Shown here: one piece after another, positions 12,001-24,438 of the stretch
Numbering within the stretch: position 1 is the stretch's first letter
Layout of the letters: each line of letters begins with the position of its first letter
NCBI RefSeq assembly: GCF_001659605.2
Contig: NC_035176.2
Span: 28,700,716 to 28,764,715 of the forward strand
Origin: Manihot esculenta
Taxonomy: Eukaryota > Streptophyta > Magnoliopsida > Malpighiales > Euphorbiaceae
Length of the DNA stretch: 64,000 nucleotides
Direction: 5' to 3'
Notes under the pieces: generated by a model
The model's database searches: none
What the model saw: the letters and a program-made list of their open reading frames with translations, nothing else
Told to the model about the DNA's origin: nothing
Made by a program: the position numbers and the translations under genes

Positions 12001-14018
12001 AGAACCAGAAGTTTATCTGGTCAGACCAGTGTGAAGAGAGCTTTGAGGAGCTCAAAAGGAGATTGACCACAGCACCAGTGTTAGCTCTGCCTGTTAGTAA
12101 TGAGGACTTCACAGTGTTCTGTGATGCATCTCGAGTGGGATTGGGTTGTGTATTGATGCAGAGTGATAGAGTAATAGCTTATGCTTCTAGACAGTTGAAG
12201 AAGCACGAGTTGAATTACCCTACCCATGATCTAGAGATGGCAGCAGTTATCTTTGCACTTAAGATGTGGCGGCATTACCTCTACGGAGTTAAATGCGAGA
12301 TCTTCACTGATCATAAGAGTTTACAGTACATCTTGAGTTAGAGAGAGCTGAATATGAGGCAAAGACGATGGGTCGAATTGCTCAGTGATTATGATTGTAA
12401 GATCCAGTATCATCCGGGTAAGGCGAATGTTGTTGCAGACGCCCTAAGCCGGAAGTCATTAGGCAGTTTATCCCATATAGCAGCAGAGCGGAGACCAGTT
12501 GTGATGGAGCTTTATAAGCTCTTTGACGAGGGATTACAGTTAGAGTTGTCTGGTACAGGTGCGTTGATAGCACAGATGAGAGTGACACCTGTGTTTCTGG
12601 AGCAGATAGCTCAGAGACAGCATGAGGACCCTAAGTTGATGAAAATTGCCAGGACTGTTCAGTCAGGCAACAATGCAGAGTTCAGATTTGACAACAAAGG
12701 GATCCTTCGTTATGGGAGTCGACTTTGTGTACCAGATAGGGGCAGTGTGAAGGAAGACATTATGAGGGAAGCTCATAATGCGAGGTATAGTGTTCACCCA
12801 GGAGCCACCAAGATGTATCAGGATCTGAAAAGGGTTTATTGGTGGCCAGCCATGAAGAAAGAAGTGGCGCAGTTCGTGACAGCCTGTGAGGTTTGTCAGA
12901 GGGTGAAATTAGAGCATCAGAAACCAGCAGGAATGCTTAACCCATTACCGATTCCAGAATGGAAATGGGAGAACATAGCCATGGATTTTGTAGTGGGTTT
13001 ACCAGTAGCGTCCAACAGGATAGACTCGATATGGGTGATTGTGGACAGACTCACGAAATCTGCTCATTTTCTTCCAGTACGGAGTAACTATTCTGTGGAT
13101 AAGTTGGCACAGGTCTATCTGGATGAGATAGTGAGATTACATGGAGTCCCAGTGTCTATAGTTTCAGACAGAGGACCTCAGTTTACTTCTCGCTTTTGGC
13201 GGAGTCTGCAAAGTGCGATGGGCACGAGATTGGATTTTAGTACTGCTTTCCACCCACAGACTGATGGACAGTCAGAAAGGACCATCCAGACCATAGAGGA
13301 TATGCTTCGCCTATGTGTGTTAGACTTTGGCGGTTCTTGGAGGCAGCATCTACCTTTGGTGGAGTTTGCCTACAATAACAGTCATCATGCTAGCATTGGG
13401 ATGGCTCCTTATGAAGCTTTATATGGGAGGAAGTGCAGATCCCCTGTTTGCTGGGAAGAGATAGGAGAGAAAGCTCTTGCAGGGCCAGAATTAGTAGACA
13501 TTACTAGTAGAATGGTGCCCATGATCAGAGAGAGAATCAGAACAGCTCAGAGTAGACAGAAAAGTTATGCAGACGTTCGCAGGAAGCAGTTAGAATTTCA
13601 GGAGGGTAATTGGGTATTGCTAAAAGTGTCTCCAATGAAAGGAGTGGTTCGTTTTGGAAAGAAAGGTAAATTAGCTCCACGGTACATTGGACCCTTTGAG
13701 GTGTTGCAGAGGATCGGAAATGTGTCGTATAAGCTGGATTTACCTGCTTCTATGGAGAGAATTCACCCGGTATTTCATGTTTCTATGCTCCGACAGTTTG
13801 TGTCAGATCCGAATCAGGTTCTGAGTGAGCCTGAAGTGGAGATTCATACAGATCTCACCTATATAGAGCAACCAGTGCGGATTCTAGACACGCAGATCAG
13901 ACAGCTAAGGAACAAGGAGATTCCGATGGTGAAAGTCCTATGGAACCACCATAACCTAGAAGAGTGCACGTGGGAGACGCGGGAGTCTATGCTCCAGCAG
14001 TATCCATATCTGTTTTGA
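9099..14018 (+). pseudogene. gag-pol: gag-pol polyprotein with one premature stop
   Basis: The start is taken at ATG 9099 ([12 protein letters not shown]), the start shared with the intact homologue at 37617; the open frame upstream to 9039 is leader. Visible in order: Gag capsid region ([11 protein letters not shown]), zinc knuckle [14 protein letters not shown] from residue 423, protease (MDPGASHSF), reverse transcriptase ([10 protein letters not shown]), RNase H ([10 protein letters not shown]), integrase with a zinc-binding HHCC domain, DDE core ([22 protein letters not shown]) and a C-terminal chromodomain-like segment. At codon 1081 (12339-12341) TAG replaces the CAG read as Gln in the intact copy. 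The frame is otherwise open to 14018. Translation would stop at the end of RNase H and lose integrase. Confidence 0.95.
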
Positions 14019-14082
14019 GGTTAGTTTCCTCCTTGTGTTTTGTTTTTGTATGTTTTAGGAACATCCGAGGACGAATGTTCTT

Positions 14083-14095
14083 AAGGAGGGGAGAA
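14083..14095 (+). other. Polypurine tract
   Basis: AAGGAGGGGAGAA directly abuts the 3' LTR start at 14096. Such a tract primes plus-strand DNA synthesis in LTR retrotransposons. Confidence 0.9.
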
Positions 14096-16367
14096 TGTAA
14101 TACCCGGCTAGAATCCGGCACCGGAATTCCTATTATCTGGCGGAATCCGGGGTGTTAGGATTCTATCTAAGGGTAGGAGTTATGTGTTACTAAGGGTTAT
14201 GATGTGTTTTTATGTTTTAAGGTTAAGGGAAGTGAGTTTTGAGTTGAAATGACCTAAGGCAGTTGAGCCAAGTTCGGCCGCCGAAGGTAAGTTCGGCCGC
14301 CGAAGGTGTTCGGCTTCCGAAGGTGAGTTCGGCCCCCGAACGATTGCATGGTCTTGCATGTGATTGGGCAGCCGACGATGAGTTGGCTGGTGAGCTGAGT
14401 CATGTTTTTTTTGACAAGTGTTGGCCTCAGATTCTTGCCATGGAATGGCCACGTCTCTATGACTCACCTGTTTTGGGTGATCATACAGAAGCTTGAGGTG
14501 CTTGCAAAAGTGTTGAGAGTTGAGAGAAACTAAAGTTACGTTTTTGAGAGTTTGAGAGGTTGATCCGTTTTCCTTTGTTCTGAACGTGCATCTTCCTGTT
14601 TACAAAGGTAAGGGACGAGTTAGAACCTGTGTATATGTTTTCTGAAGGTTTTAGGGGGATGTATGGAAGGAAATGCATGTTTAGGTTCTTAATGATAGTT
14701 TTGTTGAGTTATGCATGGCTACATGTTTATATGTATGTTTGTTTTGTTGTTTGGGGTTATTAGCTAGTTTTGGACCCCTGTGATCATATACATGAGTATA
14801 TGTATGTTGAGGAGGTGAAGTTGGCATGGGTTGAGAAGTTGAAGGAAAGAAGGAGAAGGTTTGCCGTTGAAACTGAGTTCTGGATGAACTCAGGTTCGGC
14901 AGCCGAAGGTTCATTCGGCCGCCGAACCTCTTGCATGGTGGCTTAGGCTGCCATAGTTTGCCCCCGCGAGCTTGTGCATGTTCGGCTCTGTTTAGGGGAT
15001 TCGGCCGCCGAAGGTGCCGCCGAAAGTTAGAGACTTTCGTCTCTGGAGTGCCTTGTGGCCTCCGAAACTTGCCCCCGAAAGGGTTCGGCCGCCGAACATA
15101 AAGATTCGGCCGCCGAAGGTGCTTGAGTTTCGTCTCTGGAGAGGACATCCGGCCGCCGAACCTGCCGCCGAAAGTGTTCTGTCCAGCTTTCCTTTGCTTG
15201 CTTTGCATGACTATTAGAGTGAGTGTAAGGGGATTCTTGGGGAGTTTAAGAGAGTTGGTCATAAGCTTGTTTGGTCCCTCATTTGAGTCTTTATGTGCTT
15301 ATACAGACCAGAGGAACCAGAGAGAGCAGCAGTGAGTACTGCTCCAGAGATTCAGAACCTGCCGAGTCAGTCAGTCCAGTTAGCCAGAGGTGAGTGGAAC
15401 TAAACTTATGACTTTAACTTGAACTATAAACTGCTTTTAGCATACCACATGCATCATGGTTATGCCATAGGTTGATTTCATGAGTATACACGAATGTGTT
15501 GCATTGCATTGTTATTTGTTGATGTGGGTAAATGCTGAATGATCCCATAGTCACAGACAGGAAGTCCAGGAGCCTTTGACTACGCCCTGGCACGTATAGC
15601 AAAGTCCAGGAGCCTTTGACTACGCCCTGGCAGGTATATAGTAAAGTCCAGGAGCCTTTGACTACGCCCTGGCAATGGTAAGTTCACAGGTGTTATATAC
15701 ACATATACATATATGACAGGAAGACCAGGTGCTCGATTCTACGCCCTGGCACAGAGTTACTGGGACTATGTGGTGACAGGTTTACTCTTGATGTGGCTTG
15801 TCTGTGATATGACGCATTCCATGAGATCATATTTTACTGAGATGTTTTACTGTTCTACTCACTGGGCTATAGAGCTCATCCCACTCCCTTAACCCCAGTT
15901 TTGCAGGTTCAGTATTCAGTGTACAGTGTACAGGAAGGGACATTCCAGCAGAGTACAGGAAAAGAGAAGAGATCTGTAATAGCCTAGAGTGGACATGTAA
16001 TATTAAAGAGATGTAATAGTTGTTGCTTGACCTAGACCTAGTGATGTATATGTTTTGTACATGATCTGTATATGTATATATGTTTTCCTGTATGTGAAAA
16101 CCAGGCTTAACAGGTATGAGTTAACCCATCTAGAGCAAGCTCTAGTCAGGGATACAGAGTACAGAGTACATGAGTACAGAGTACAAAGATAGTGCATGCA
16201 CAGGTTAAGCCTCGGTTCAGAAAAGAGTTTTATTTTCACTGAACATGTATGATCATGTATGAATGTTGCAGGTACACAGAGAGTATAGCAGGCTTGCTAC
16301 GGGTTCTGGCGGCCTTAAGCCGACCTGAATCCTAGCGCCGGTGACGGTCCTTTTTGGGGTCGTTACA
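14096..16367 (+). repeat. 3' LTR of the plus-strand gypsy element
   Basis: It has the same 2272-bp length as the 5' LTR, offset by 7497, and I found no difference between them. All short reading frames in the two LTRs translate identically. Confidence 0.95.
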
Positions 16368-16823
16368 GGTCTACCACAAACACTCCCTTATACCCATTCT
16401 TCTTTTGGACCTTAAAAACCTTAGCTTTACTAATGATCGTTTCCATTAGAAAGACAAAGTTGGGCTTGTGTTGAGTTAGTTGATCCCGTAAGGATAGAAC
16501 TACACGTGGGTTGCCCAATCCACGATAGTTCCAGCTTAAAATACTCATATATCTTGGCGAGTCTGGAAACTAGAATCTGCCCATCTTTTGGCCCATTTGC
16601 AAGAGAATCGTGAAAAAATCCTTCCTCTAACCCATTACTAATCAAAACCATATCCACATCCAAACCACCTTCCCGTCTTCTGTACTTTGGGTCTAATACA
16701 AGTAAACTCATATCTGATAAGTTCTCATTTGAGTTAAAAGCTAAGGATAAGCCAACTGTTTTTTGCAATCCCCCCATATCTGTCCTCTTTTCAAATTGGT
16801 TAGCTTCAATTTGAATTTCTTTA
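16368..16823 (-). pseudogene. LINE ORF2 fragment: endonuclease N-terminus
   Basis: On the minus strand, ATG at 16548 begins MSILSWNYRGLGNPRVV, the typical start of an L1-type apurinic-like endonuclease, followed by FVFLMETI. The frame runs into the gypsy insertion at 16368 and resumes at 6598. The part above 16548 (to 16777) is the linker between ORF1 and the endonuclease in another frame. Confidence 0.85.
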
Positions 16824-19088
16824 TGTAACGATCCGGAAATCGAACCGCTACCGGCGTTAGGATTCAGATCGACTTAAGGTCGCCGGGACCCATAGCAAGC
16901 CTAACATACATCCTGTCATACCTGATAAATCCCATACATGATCATACATATTCATAAAACTTTAAACTTTTCACATATACCAAGCTTGATCTGTGCATGC
17001 ACCATAACTGTAAACGTAAAACCCCTTACTGGAGCCCTCATCAAATGCTCCAGTTGGGTCAACATCTCATATGTCAAGCCTGGTTCCACATGTCTCATCA
17101 TTAAACATTTACATCAAGATCATGTACAACAGGGATTTACAATAAACATTAGGACCAAGCACAATACTAATCCTCATTATAATACTTTACATTACATCAT
17201 TTTACATTTCATTACATGTCCACTAACACTCTATTACATGACATAACCATGGCCATTACCCTTGCTGACTCCCTGTGCTATCTCTGGTCCTGCAAACCTG
17301 GGGGTTAGAGGAAGGGAGTGAGCTACCAAAACCCAGTGAGCAGAACAGTAAAACAATTAATTAAACACATGCTTTTATGAAATGTATCACATCACAAACA
17401 ATTCACAACAAGGATAGATTTGTCGCCACTAACCCTCTACATATCCAATCGTGCCAGGGGCGTAGAATGGGCCTCACTGGACTTTCTCTTAACATAACAT
17501 AACATATCCATTATGCCAGAGGCGTAGAATGGGCCTCACTGGTCTTTCTCTCACATCGTGCCAGGGGCGTAGAATGAGCCTCACTGGACTTCCATACCAT
17601 ATCATAACATATCATATCGAGGGCTAGTAGGTCATCCAAAATCCATCCACATCAACATCATATTATACAATGCATCAAGTTCGTGAGTACTAATGCAAAA
17701 CAATCTAGTACATATCATGGCATTCCTGATGCATGAACATGCTAAAATTTTATTTACTTTAAAACATAGTTCAGTTCTACTCACCTCAGGCTGACGCTTT
17801 ACTGACTCTATAGCAGTTAGCTCACTATTGAACACCCCGGTTCCTCAGGTCCGATCCTACACAAGTGGGGTCAAATGAGGGACCAAACATACTCTAACAT
17901 AACTCTAAACATCTCCTCAAAAACCTCCTAAAACATCATAAAACATGCATGCAAAACAGGCAAAGGAAGACTGGGCAGGGGACTTTCGGCGGCAGGTTCG
18001 GCGGCCGAAAGTCCCTTAAGAGTCGAAAGTCATGCACTTTCGGGGGCAGGGTTCGGCGGCCAAAAGTCCTTCCAAAGCCGAAAGTCACAACCTTCGGCGG
18101 CAGGTTCAGCGGCCGAAACTGCCCTCCAGAGCCGAAAGTCCAAACTTTCAGGGGCGAGTTTAGGCGGCCTAAAGCTGCCTCCAGGCAGGTTCAACGCCCG
18201 AAACTGGCTTCGGCGGCCAAACCTGGGCTCTCCCAAAGGGCAGAACCCTAGCCTCACATGCATATCCAGCCACCCCAAAGCCTCTCAACTCACACCTACT
18301 CACACAAAAGCATGCACAAACATATTTTCAAGCATTTAGGGGCTTAAAACTAGCCTATACCCCAACAAGCATCACATGGCATCACATTAAGCATAAAACT
18401 AACATAAATCCTAACATTCTAGATCTACTCTAAAACATACATCATATACCCTTAAAACCCCTCAAAACTTACTTAAAACATAAGAGAGGGTGGGGATCTA
18501 CTCTTACCTCTTGAGGATCGAGAGGAGAGGCGATCCAAACTTGGAGATTAGGAGGAAAAGAGCTCCGGGGGTCTCCAAGCTTCAAAACCTTGATCTTAGC
18601 TTAAAATCTTCAAAACATGGTAAAAACTCATAAAAACTCTGGGAGATTTGAAGGAAAATATAAAATCAACCATAGAGGGTCAAGAACTCACCTTTGCCCG
18701 AAAATGGAGAGAGAAAAAACTCGTCCATTTTTGGACATGGGGCCTTTTATATGTGGCTGGCCAGACCACCTTCGGAGGCCAAAGGTGCTTCCACAACTCC
18801 ACCATATTCGGCGGCCGAACTTGAGGTTCGGCGGCAACAAAAGGGAGCCACCTTCGGCGGCCGAACATGAGGTTCGGCGGCCGAACCTGGTATTTCCCTT
18901 CAAAACTTTCTTTTCTTTCAAAATTCAATTTTCTTTCTAAATCAAACCATAAAAACAAGTAAAAACATTTTAGAAAACCTTTATTTTACCCTTCTAGAAG
19001 GCTTCCGACATCTGAAGAATTCCGAATTCCAACGGAGATTCCACCGGAAGGTAGGAATTCCGATACCGGAGTTTAGCCGGATATTACA
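16824..19088 (-). mobile_element. Solo LTR, Tekay-like Ty3/gypsy, subfamily C
   Basis: It starts TGTAACGATCCGG and ends GCCGGATATTACA, flanked by CTTTA on both sides (16819-16823 and 19089-19093). There is no internal domain. Minus-strand landmarks are a TATAAAAGG promoter motif near 18743-18752, a splice donor near 18505, palindrome clusters at about 17983-18220 and 18770-18892, and a hairpin array of GTGCCAGGGGCGTAG units at 17450-17600. It differs clearly from subfamilies A and B and matches 40349-46148 best. Confidence 0.93.
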
Positions 19089-19093
19089 CTTTA

Positions 19094-20290
19094 CCCTTAG
19101 CCGAAACCCTTATTTGATTAAGCATATCACGATACACATGCTTATCTCATTAAGTCCCATTCGTCTCCACAACTGATCTTCCTCCCTGAATCCATTCATC
19201 ATAATCAAACTCTGTCTTCAACCATGGAGCTCCAATTTGATTTTTGTTGCCTGCTAGTCACACGCAACCATGGGCCATAGGGAAAATATTCTCTAGGAAT
19301 TCTAGGTAAATCAAACAATTTTGCACAAAACTAACCAGAATGACCAATAATGCCACAAAAATAACAAAAATTTGCCAGTTTTTCATATTTGAAATCTACC
19401 TAGAACCATTCTTCCTTTAGCTTGGTTAATTGCATCCTTCTTTCCAATGGAGCATGAACATCCATCCTTACCCTAGTGCACATGAATTCTTTTCAAAAAG
19501 TCTGAATAGTTTCTTGGATCAGAAATAACATATTCTCCGATATAATTGCCAAATCTTTTGTCACAAATTCAAATATGAAACTTCCACGTAAATTATGCAC
19601 TTACACCCACATTTCAAAGCTGGTAAGTTCCATTGCTTTTGGATTATCACCTAGTGCTAATTCACATAAAAGTATAATATTATTGGAGAAATGCCATAGA
19701 CTACCCTTCACCACTCTCTCTACATCCATCCCATGGAAAAATTGAAAAAGAAAGGCGTTGTTTCTGAGATTTTTTATGACAATACCTTTAATTGGTCTCC
19801 ATACGCTAGCTATTGTCTACTGGAATGCTGCAAAATTGATTGGTTTATCAGTCAACAATCTACTAACCAAACAAAACTTCCAACCCACATCACCACCATC
19901 ATTTGTTTTCGAACTACCAACAACTTTCAATCTTGTATCTTCTTTCTGTAGCCGAAGTTGTTCGATAATCTATGCTATTATGGCAGTTGTCTCAGCATCA
20001 TTTACCATAATAGTTCAAAGAGAAACTAGAGAGAAGAGAAGAGAAAAAGAAAATAAATAAGAAAAAGAGAGAAAGAAAACCGATAAAATAATAAAGAATT
20101 AAATAAAAAAACTTGTTACAAAGAACAAGAAAATAAACACTTACAGGTTTAATTTGATGATAAATGCATCTGAGTAACTCACAGATTTCACTAGGTGGTA
20201 AGTGTATCTGAGTAAATCTGAGATGTCTCAGTTTTATTCTCCTAACCTCCAATTTCCATTTCAAAAAAAATAAATAAATAAATAAAAACA
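19094..20290 (-). pseudogene. LINE ORF1 (DUF4283 / zinc-knuckle protein) and 5' region
   Basis: On the minus strand an ATG at 20008 starts MVNDAETTAIIA, followed by a degraded ORF1. The zinc knuckle is readable at 19340-19380 as ANFCYFCGIIGHSG, with the last spacing broken by a TAG. This is the nucleic-acid-binding ORF1 of plant L1-type LINEs. Sequence above 20008, rich in GA on the plus strand, may be the LINE 5' UTR; its limit near 20290 is a guess. Confidence 0.6.
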
Positions 20291-21700
20291 CTCATCCTAC
20301 AAGAGAAGAGGAGAGAGAATAGTTCAAAATCATTTAGAAATTATAATTTACTTTATTTCATCTCATTCCATAGTTAATTTCTTTATTTCATCTCATTCCA
20401 TAGTTACTACATGGATATTAGAAATCTTATGAATTAATTTTACAGATTTTTATATTTTAATTTAAATATTTAAATTTTAAATAAATTATTTAATTTTTAT
20501 AATTAGAAGTAATTTTAATTAATTTTGAATTTAAAATTAAATATAAAAATTTATTTGTTACACATGTCGGTAATATTTTTAATAATGATAAATTTTATTT
20601 TACAATAATATATAATTATAAATATTTTATAGTAAATATATATGTAATAAAATATTTTGAATTTAAATCGTGTGTATGAAGTATCTGCAAAAATTAAAAA
20701 AGAAATTTTACGCCTTTAATTAGCCTGTTAATATATATAAAAAAAAAATGTCCAAAAACCTCTCGTTTTGGATTTCACCTTCCATTATATTAGCTTAAAA
20801 AAAATTTTCATTCACTCTAGTCAAACAGTGTTAAATTTCTGATATGCGTGCATTACATGGCATCTCTGCTCTTTCACGCCACCAATCTCCACCACTCACC
20901 AAATTCTTTAACACTTGGACGATATTTGACACACTAAATTCTTTTTAAAATATTGCAAAGTTTAGGTTTTTTTTGGATATTCAATAAAAAAATTTTAATA
21001 TTTAAATTAATTCACATTTATATATAATATTTTAAGATTATAATTAAACTTTTTAATTTATTATAATTATAGTAAAAATTAAATTTAAAAAATTAATGAT
21101 AAATTATAATATAATTCTTAAAATTTTACATTATTAATAAAATATATAATTTTTTAATTTAAATTTTATATTGATTTAAATATATTATATTGAATAAATA
21201 TTTATTATAAATAAATTTTTATTATGTAAAGCATCATATATAAATAATATATATTAAAATATTTTATTAAATATTTATACATAATATTATAAATTATATA
21301 TTTTTATATTTAAAAATTTTACTTTTTATAATCATATTTTAAATAAAATAAAATATTATATATTTTAAATTATAAATTTTATTTTTTTATATTTTAATTT
21401 TTATTAATATTTATAATATTATATAAAAGTGAGACAGAAAATGAATAATAAAATTAATAAAAATTAATGTTATTATAATAAAAATATATATTTAAAAATT
21501 ATTTCTTATTTAATAAAATTTTAAAAATTATATTATAATTTATTATTACTTTATATAAATTTAATTTTCTTAATTATAATTATAATAAATTAAAAAATTA
21601 ATTTTATTATTTAAAATTTAAAATATTAAATATAAATATAAATTATCATTAATGTTTAGATTTTTTTATTTAATAATCCGTCCTTTTTTTAAAAAAACTA
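20291..21700. other. Very AT-rich intergenic spacer
   Basis: No gene is visible. It contains a 30-bp tandem duplication (20351-20406, unit CTTTATTTCATCTCATTCC...) and long runs of A/T with scattered imperfect palindromes. It separates the left transposon stack from the receptor-kinase promoter. Confidence 0.6.
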
Positions 21701-22389
21701 AGAATTATTTTAGATGTGGTCAGAGTAACGACGAGAACCCGGGAAAGATGGGGTCCTTGAGGTAAATAAATACCCGCCGAATTGAAATCGGGCCAAGAAG
21801 CATCCGACCCGACTGTGATGAGGGGGTTAAAAAAAAAGTGGTGTCCACGTGGTTTTGGTTCCATTAGACAGGGGCAGTTGGAATTTTGCCAGATATTGAC
21901 AGTTTTCTAGAGCTCTGATTCAGGGAGCTCAATTACACTGAGCTTGAATGCTTCTGTCCAAATATGATTGGTTAATAAAACTAAGAGGTGGCAAAATTGA
22001 AATTTTATTTCAATTCTGTCAGGACTCGGGAGATCCAGTTGAGTTTACACGGCACACCCCAAGAAAGATTCTTTACCCAGTGAGAGACAGACCGACCGAC
22101 CGACACTTGGTTAAATTATCTGCTACACTTGTCTCTTCGACGATGTAACGGTAATGGAATGGGTTGGGTTCGTCCAATAAAAGTGGGTTGGCCTGGGCTC
22201 TGTTCACTTCGTTCGACGGCTAACCTTGGGCTCAAACTTCAGCAGCCCCATTACGGTCTCGCTAAGGTTTAACGGCCCATACTGTTGATCCATTTCCTCT
22301 CAAGCTCAACGCCTAGGCTATTTATAGTCTACTTCCCGTCTTCACCCTCTGTTTCTTTCTTTTTCTTTCACGAGAAAGTGAAGAGCAAA
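21700..22389 (+). promoter_or_regulatory. Upstream region of the receptor-like kinase gene
   Basis: Base composition changes sharply from the AT-rich spacer to mixed sequence at about 21700. A palindromic G-box-type CCACGTGG lies at 21845-21852, about 540 bp before the start codon. A TATA-like CTATTTATAG at 22317-22326 would place transcription start near 22350, leaving a short leader before ATG 22390. A small GACC microsatellite is at 22087-22102. No transcript data support these sites. Confidence 0.45.
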
Positions 22390-24438
22390 ATGTTGACTCG
22401 GAATATCTGGATTTCTTTCTTCTTTTGTTTGTTCGTTTCTGGGTTTGCTTCGTCTTCGAACATTGATTTATCTGCTTTGCTATCTTTCAAAGAATCTTTG
22501 TTACTGCCATCGCAAGTGCTTTCTTCTTGGGTTAACTCCAGCAACCCCTGCTTGGACTCTTGGTTCGGTGTCAAATGCAACCCCATAACTCAGAGAGTTA
22601 CCCGACTCGTTCTTGATAATCTCAACCTCACTGCCTCTATTCACCCCCTCGCTCAACTCACTCAGCTGAGACTTCTCAGCCTTAACAACAACCACCTTTC
22701 CTCTTCTTTCAACCTCAACTTGTCTTCATGGCCAAACCTCAAGCACCTCTACCTCTCTTACAATCGACTCTCTGGAGAATTCCCTTCCGGGGTATCACGT
22801 CTCCGGCACCTTCACCGCCTCGACCTCTCTCATAATTTCTTCTCTGGCAATATTCCGGTAGGTGAACTGGTAATGTTGCCACACTTGCTGACACTTCGAC
22901 TTGAGGCCAACTCCTTCGTTGGGACTATTGACTTTGTTAACCCATTATCCTCTTCCATTTTAGAATTTAATGTGTCGAAAAACCATCTCGCCGGCGAAAT
23001 TCCAGCATGGCTAACTCGTTTCCCGGCTAGTTCGTTCTCCGGTAATGATCATCTTTGCGGTAAACCGTTGAGGGAATGCTCTAATCAAACTGTGGGAAGC
23101 CAGCCCGTACAATCAGGCAGTCATATGACAGAGAAGAAAGCGAGTAACTGGGTGGTGTTCATGATCGTGGGTATCGACGCCGCGGCAATTGTGGCAGCCA
23201 TAGCAGCCATAACGTGCTGTTGTTATCATAGGAGAACCAGAAATAGTGGGACCCGCCTAGAAGTTATCAAGAGGAAAGATGGCTCAAATCCCAAAATTGG
23301 AGGCTACTACTACGGCGGAGGTGGTGGGCGCAGAGAGAGTGAGGAGATGGTACTTTTTGAAGGGTGCAAGGGTTTTAATGGTGTGAATGATCTGTTGAAA
23401 TCCTCAGCTGAGTTGTTAGGGAAGGGTTCCGTTGGAACCACTTACAAGGTGGAGATGGATGGCGGAGATGTGGTGGTGGTGAAAAGAGTAAGAGAAAGAA
23501 GGCGGAAGAAGGAGGTTTCTGGGTGGCTGAGAATGGTTGGTGGATTGAGGCACAGTAACATTGTAAACCTTAGAGCATACCATAATTCCAAGGATGAGAT
23601 GCTTTTGGTCTATGATTATCTACCAAATGGAAGCTTACATTCTCTCTTACATGGTTAGTATTTCAAAATCATTCTCATGTGTAGTTTTCTTAATCAATCG
23701 TTGAAAATATTATCCTCAGTGGTTCTAATGTCGGTCTCTGAATTTGAATTGATAACAGGGAACAGAGGACCAGGGAGGACTCCATTAGACTGGACCACAA
23801 GGCTAAAACTAGCTTCAGATTCTGCACAAGGCCTTGCCTTCTTGCATGGGTACAATAAAGCGAAGCTCTTCCATGGGAACCTCACATCTTCAAATATATT
23901 AGTTGATCAGTTTAGCAATGCCTGCATTTCTGAGATTTGCCTCCGCCAACTCTTGCACTCACCCACTTCTTTCTCAAACAATTCCTACAAATCCCCTGAA
24001 CTAATGCCTTACAGCAGTAACAGTATCGTGCATGGAAATGGAAAGTTCACTCAGAAATGTGATGTTTATAGCTTTGGGGTGATTTTGCTAGAGATTCTGA
24101 CAGGGAAAATGCCAACAGGGGAGGGAGAAACAAATTTAGTGAGTTGGGTTCAGAGAGTTAAGCAAGAAGAGTGGAGTTGGGAGGTGTTTGATTTTGAGTT
24201 GTATAGATCCAAGGAGATGGAAGAACAAATGGTGGCTCTTATGCAGGTAGCTTTACTTTGCTTGGCTCCACTGCCCAGAGATCGTCCAAAGATGAGCATG
24301 GTGCATAGGATGATTGAAGATATTAGCACTAAGGGTGTAAAAGAAAGTGGCAGTGCACATTCCATTCTCAATGATCTTTCTTCTGATTCATCTCCTTCTC
24401 TTTCAGAAAACGCCATTAACTTCACTAGCAGCAGTTGA
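22390..24438 (+). CDS. LRR receptor-like (pseudo)kinase, LRR-III type
   Basis: Two exons are supported: 22390-23653 and 23759-24438, joined over a 105-bp GT-AG intron. The join restores SLLHGNRGPGRTPLDWTTRL, a conserved stretch of LRR-III kinases, and gives 647 residues. I chose ATG 22390 because a signal peptide follows (about residues 1-23) and the TATA-like site lies just upstream. Next come an LRR N-cap ending WFGVKC (58-63), about five LRRs to residue 220, a paired-Cys cap (C223, C230), a transmembrane helix near 253-279, and a kinase domain with glycine loop GKGSVG (344-349) and K365 in VVVKRV. The catalytic HRD is HGN (460-462) and DFG is EIC (480-482). It should sit in the plasma membrane and probably signals without catalysis. 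Ligand and partners are unknown. Confidence 0.93.
23654..23758 (+). other. Intron of the receptor-like kinase gene
   Basis: It has donor G|GTTAGT at 23654 and acceptor ATAACAG|GG ending at 23758. Phase-1 splicing gives a glycine codon across the junction. Reading through instead hits TAG at 23656-23658. Confidence 0.9.

Larger units (their letters stand above)
6599..16367 (+). mobile_element. Full-length Ty3/gypsy retrotransposon (Tekay/Del-like chromovirus), subfamily A
   Basis: A 9769-bp element contains, in order, 5' LTR, primer-binding site, gag-pol, polypurine tract and 3' LTR. The two 2272-bp LTRs looked identical wherever I compared them, so insertion was very recent. Domain order (Gag, protease, RT, RNase H, integrase, C-terminal chromodomain-like segment) and long LTRs point to the Tekay/Del clade of chromoviruses; the clade name is an inference. 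It lies in a minus-strand LINE in the opposite orientation. Flanks are ...CTGGGT before and GGTCTA... after, so only GGT is duplicated instead of the usual 5 bp. A CAG-to-TAG change in pol (12339-12341) disables this copy. Confidence 0.96.

Noticed and set aside
19733..20060. Plus-strand frames of 72 and 100 codons ending in a charged tail
   Set aside because: They are antisense to the decayed LINE ORF1, which explains this sequence better.
20351..20406. 30-bp duplication as a regulatory element
   Set aside because: It is a simple tandem duplication in AT-rich spacer with no gene nearby and no sign of function.
23656..23758. Reading the receptor kinase as two separate genes or a broken gene because of the stop at 23656
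   Set aside because: A standard 105-bp GT-AG intron restores the conserved frame across the junction.
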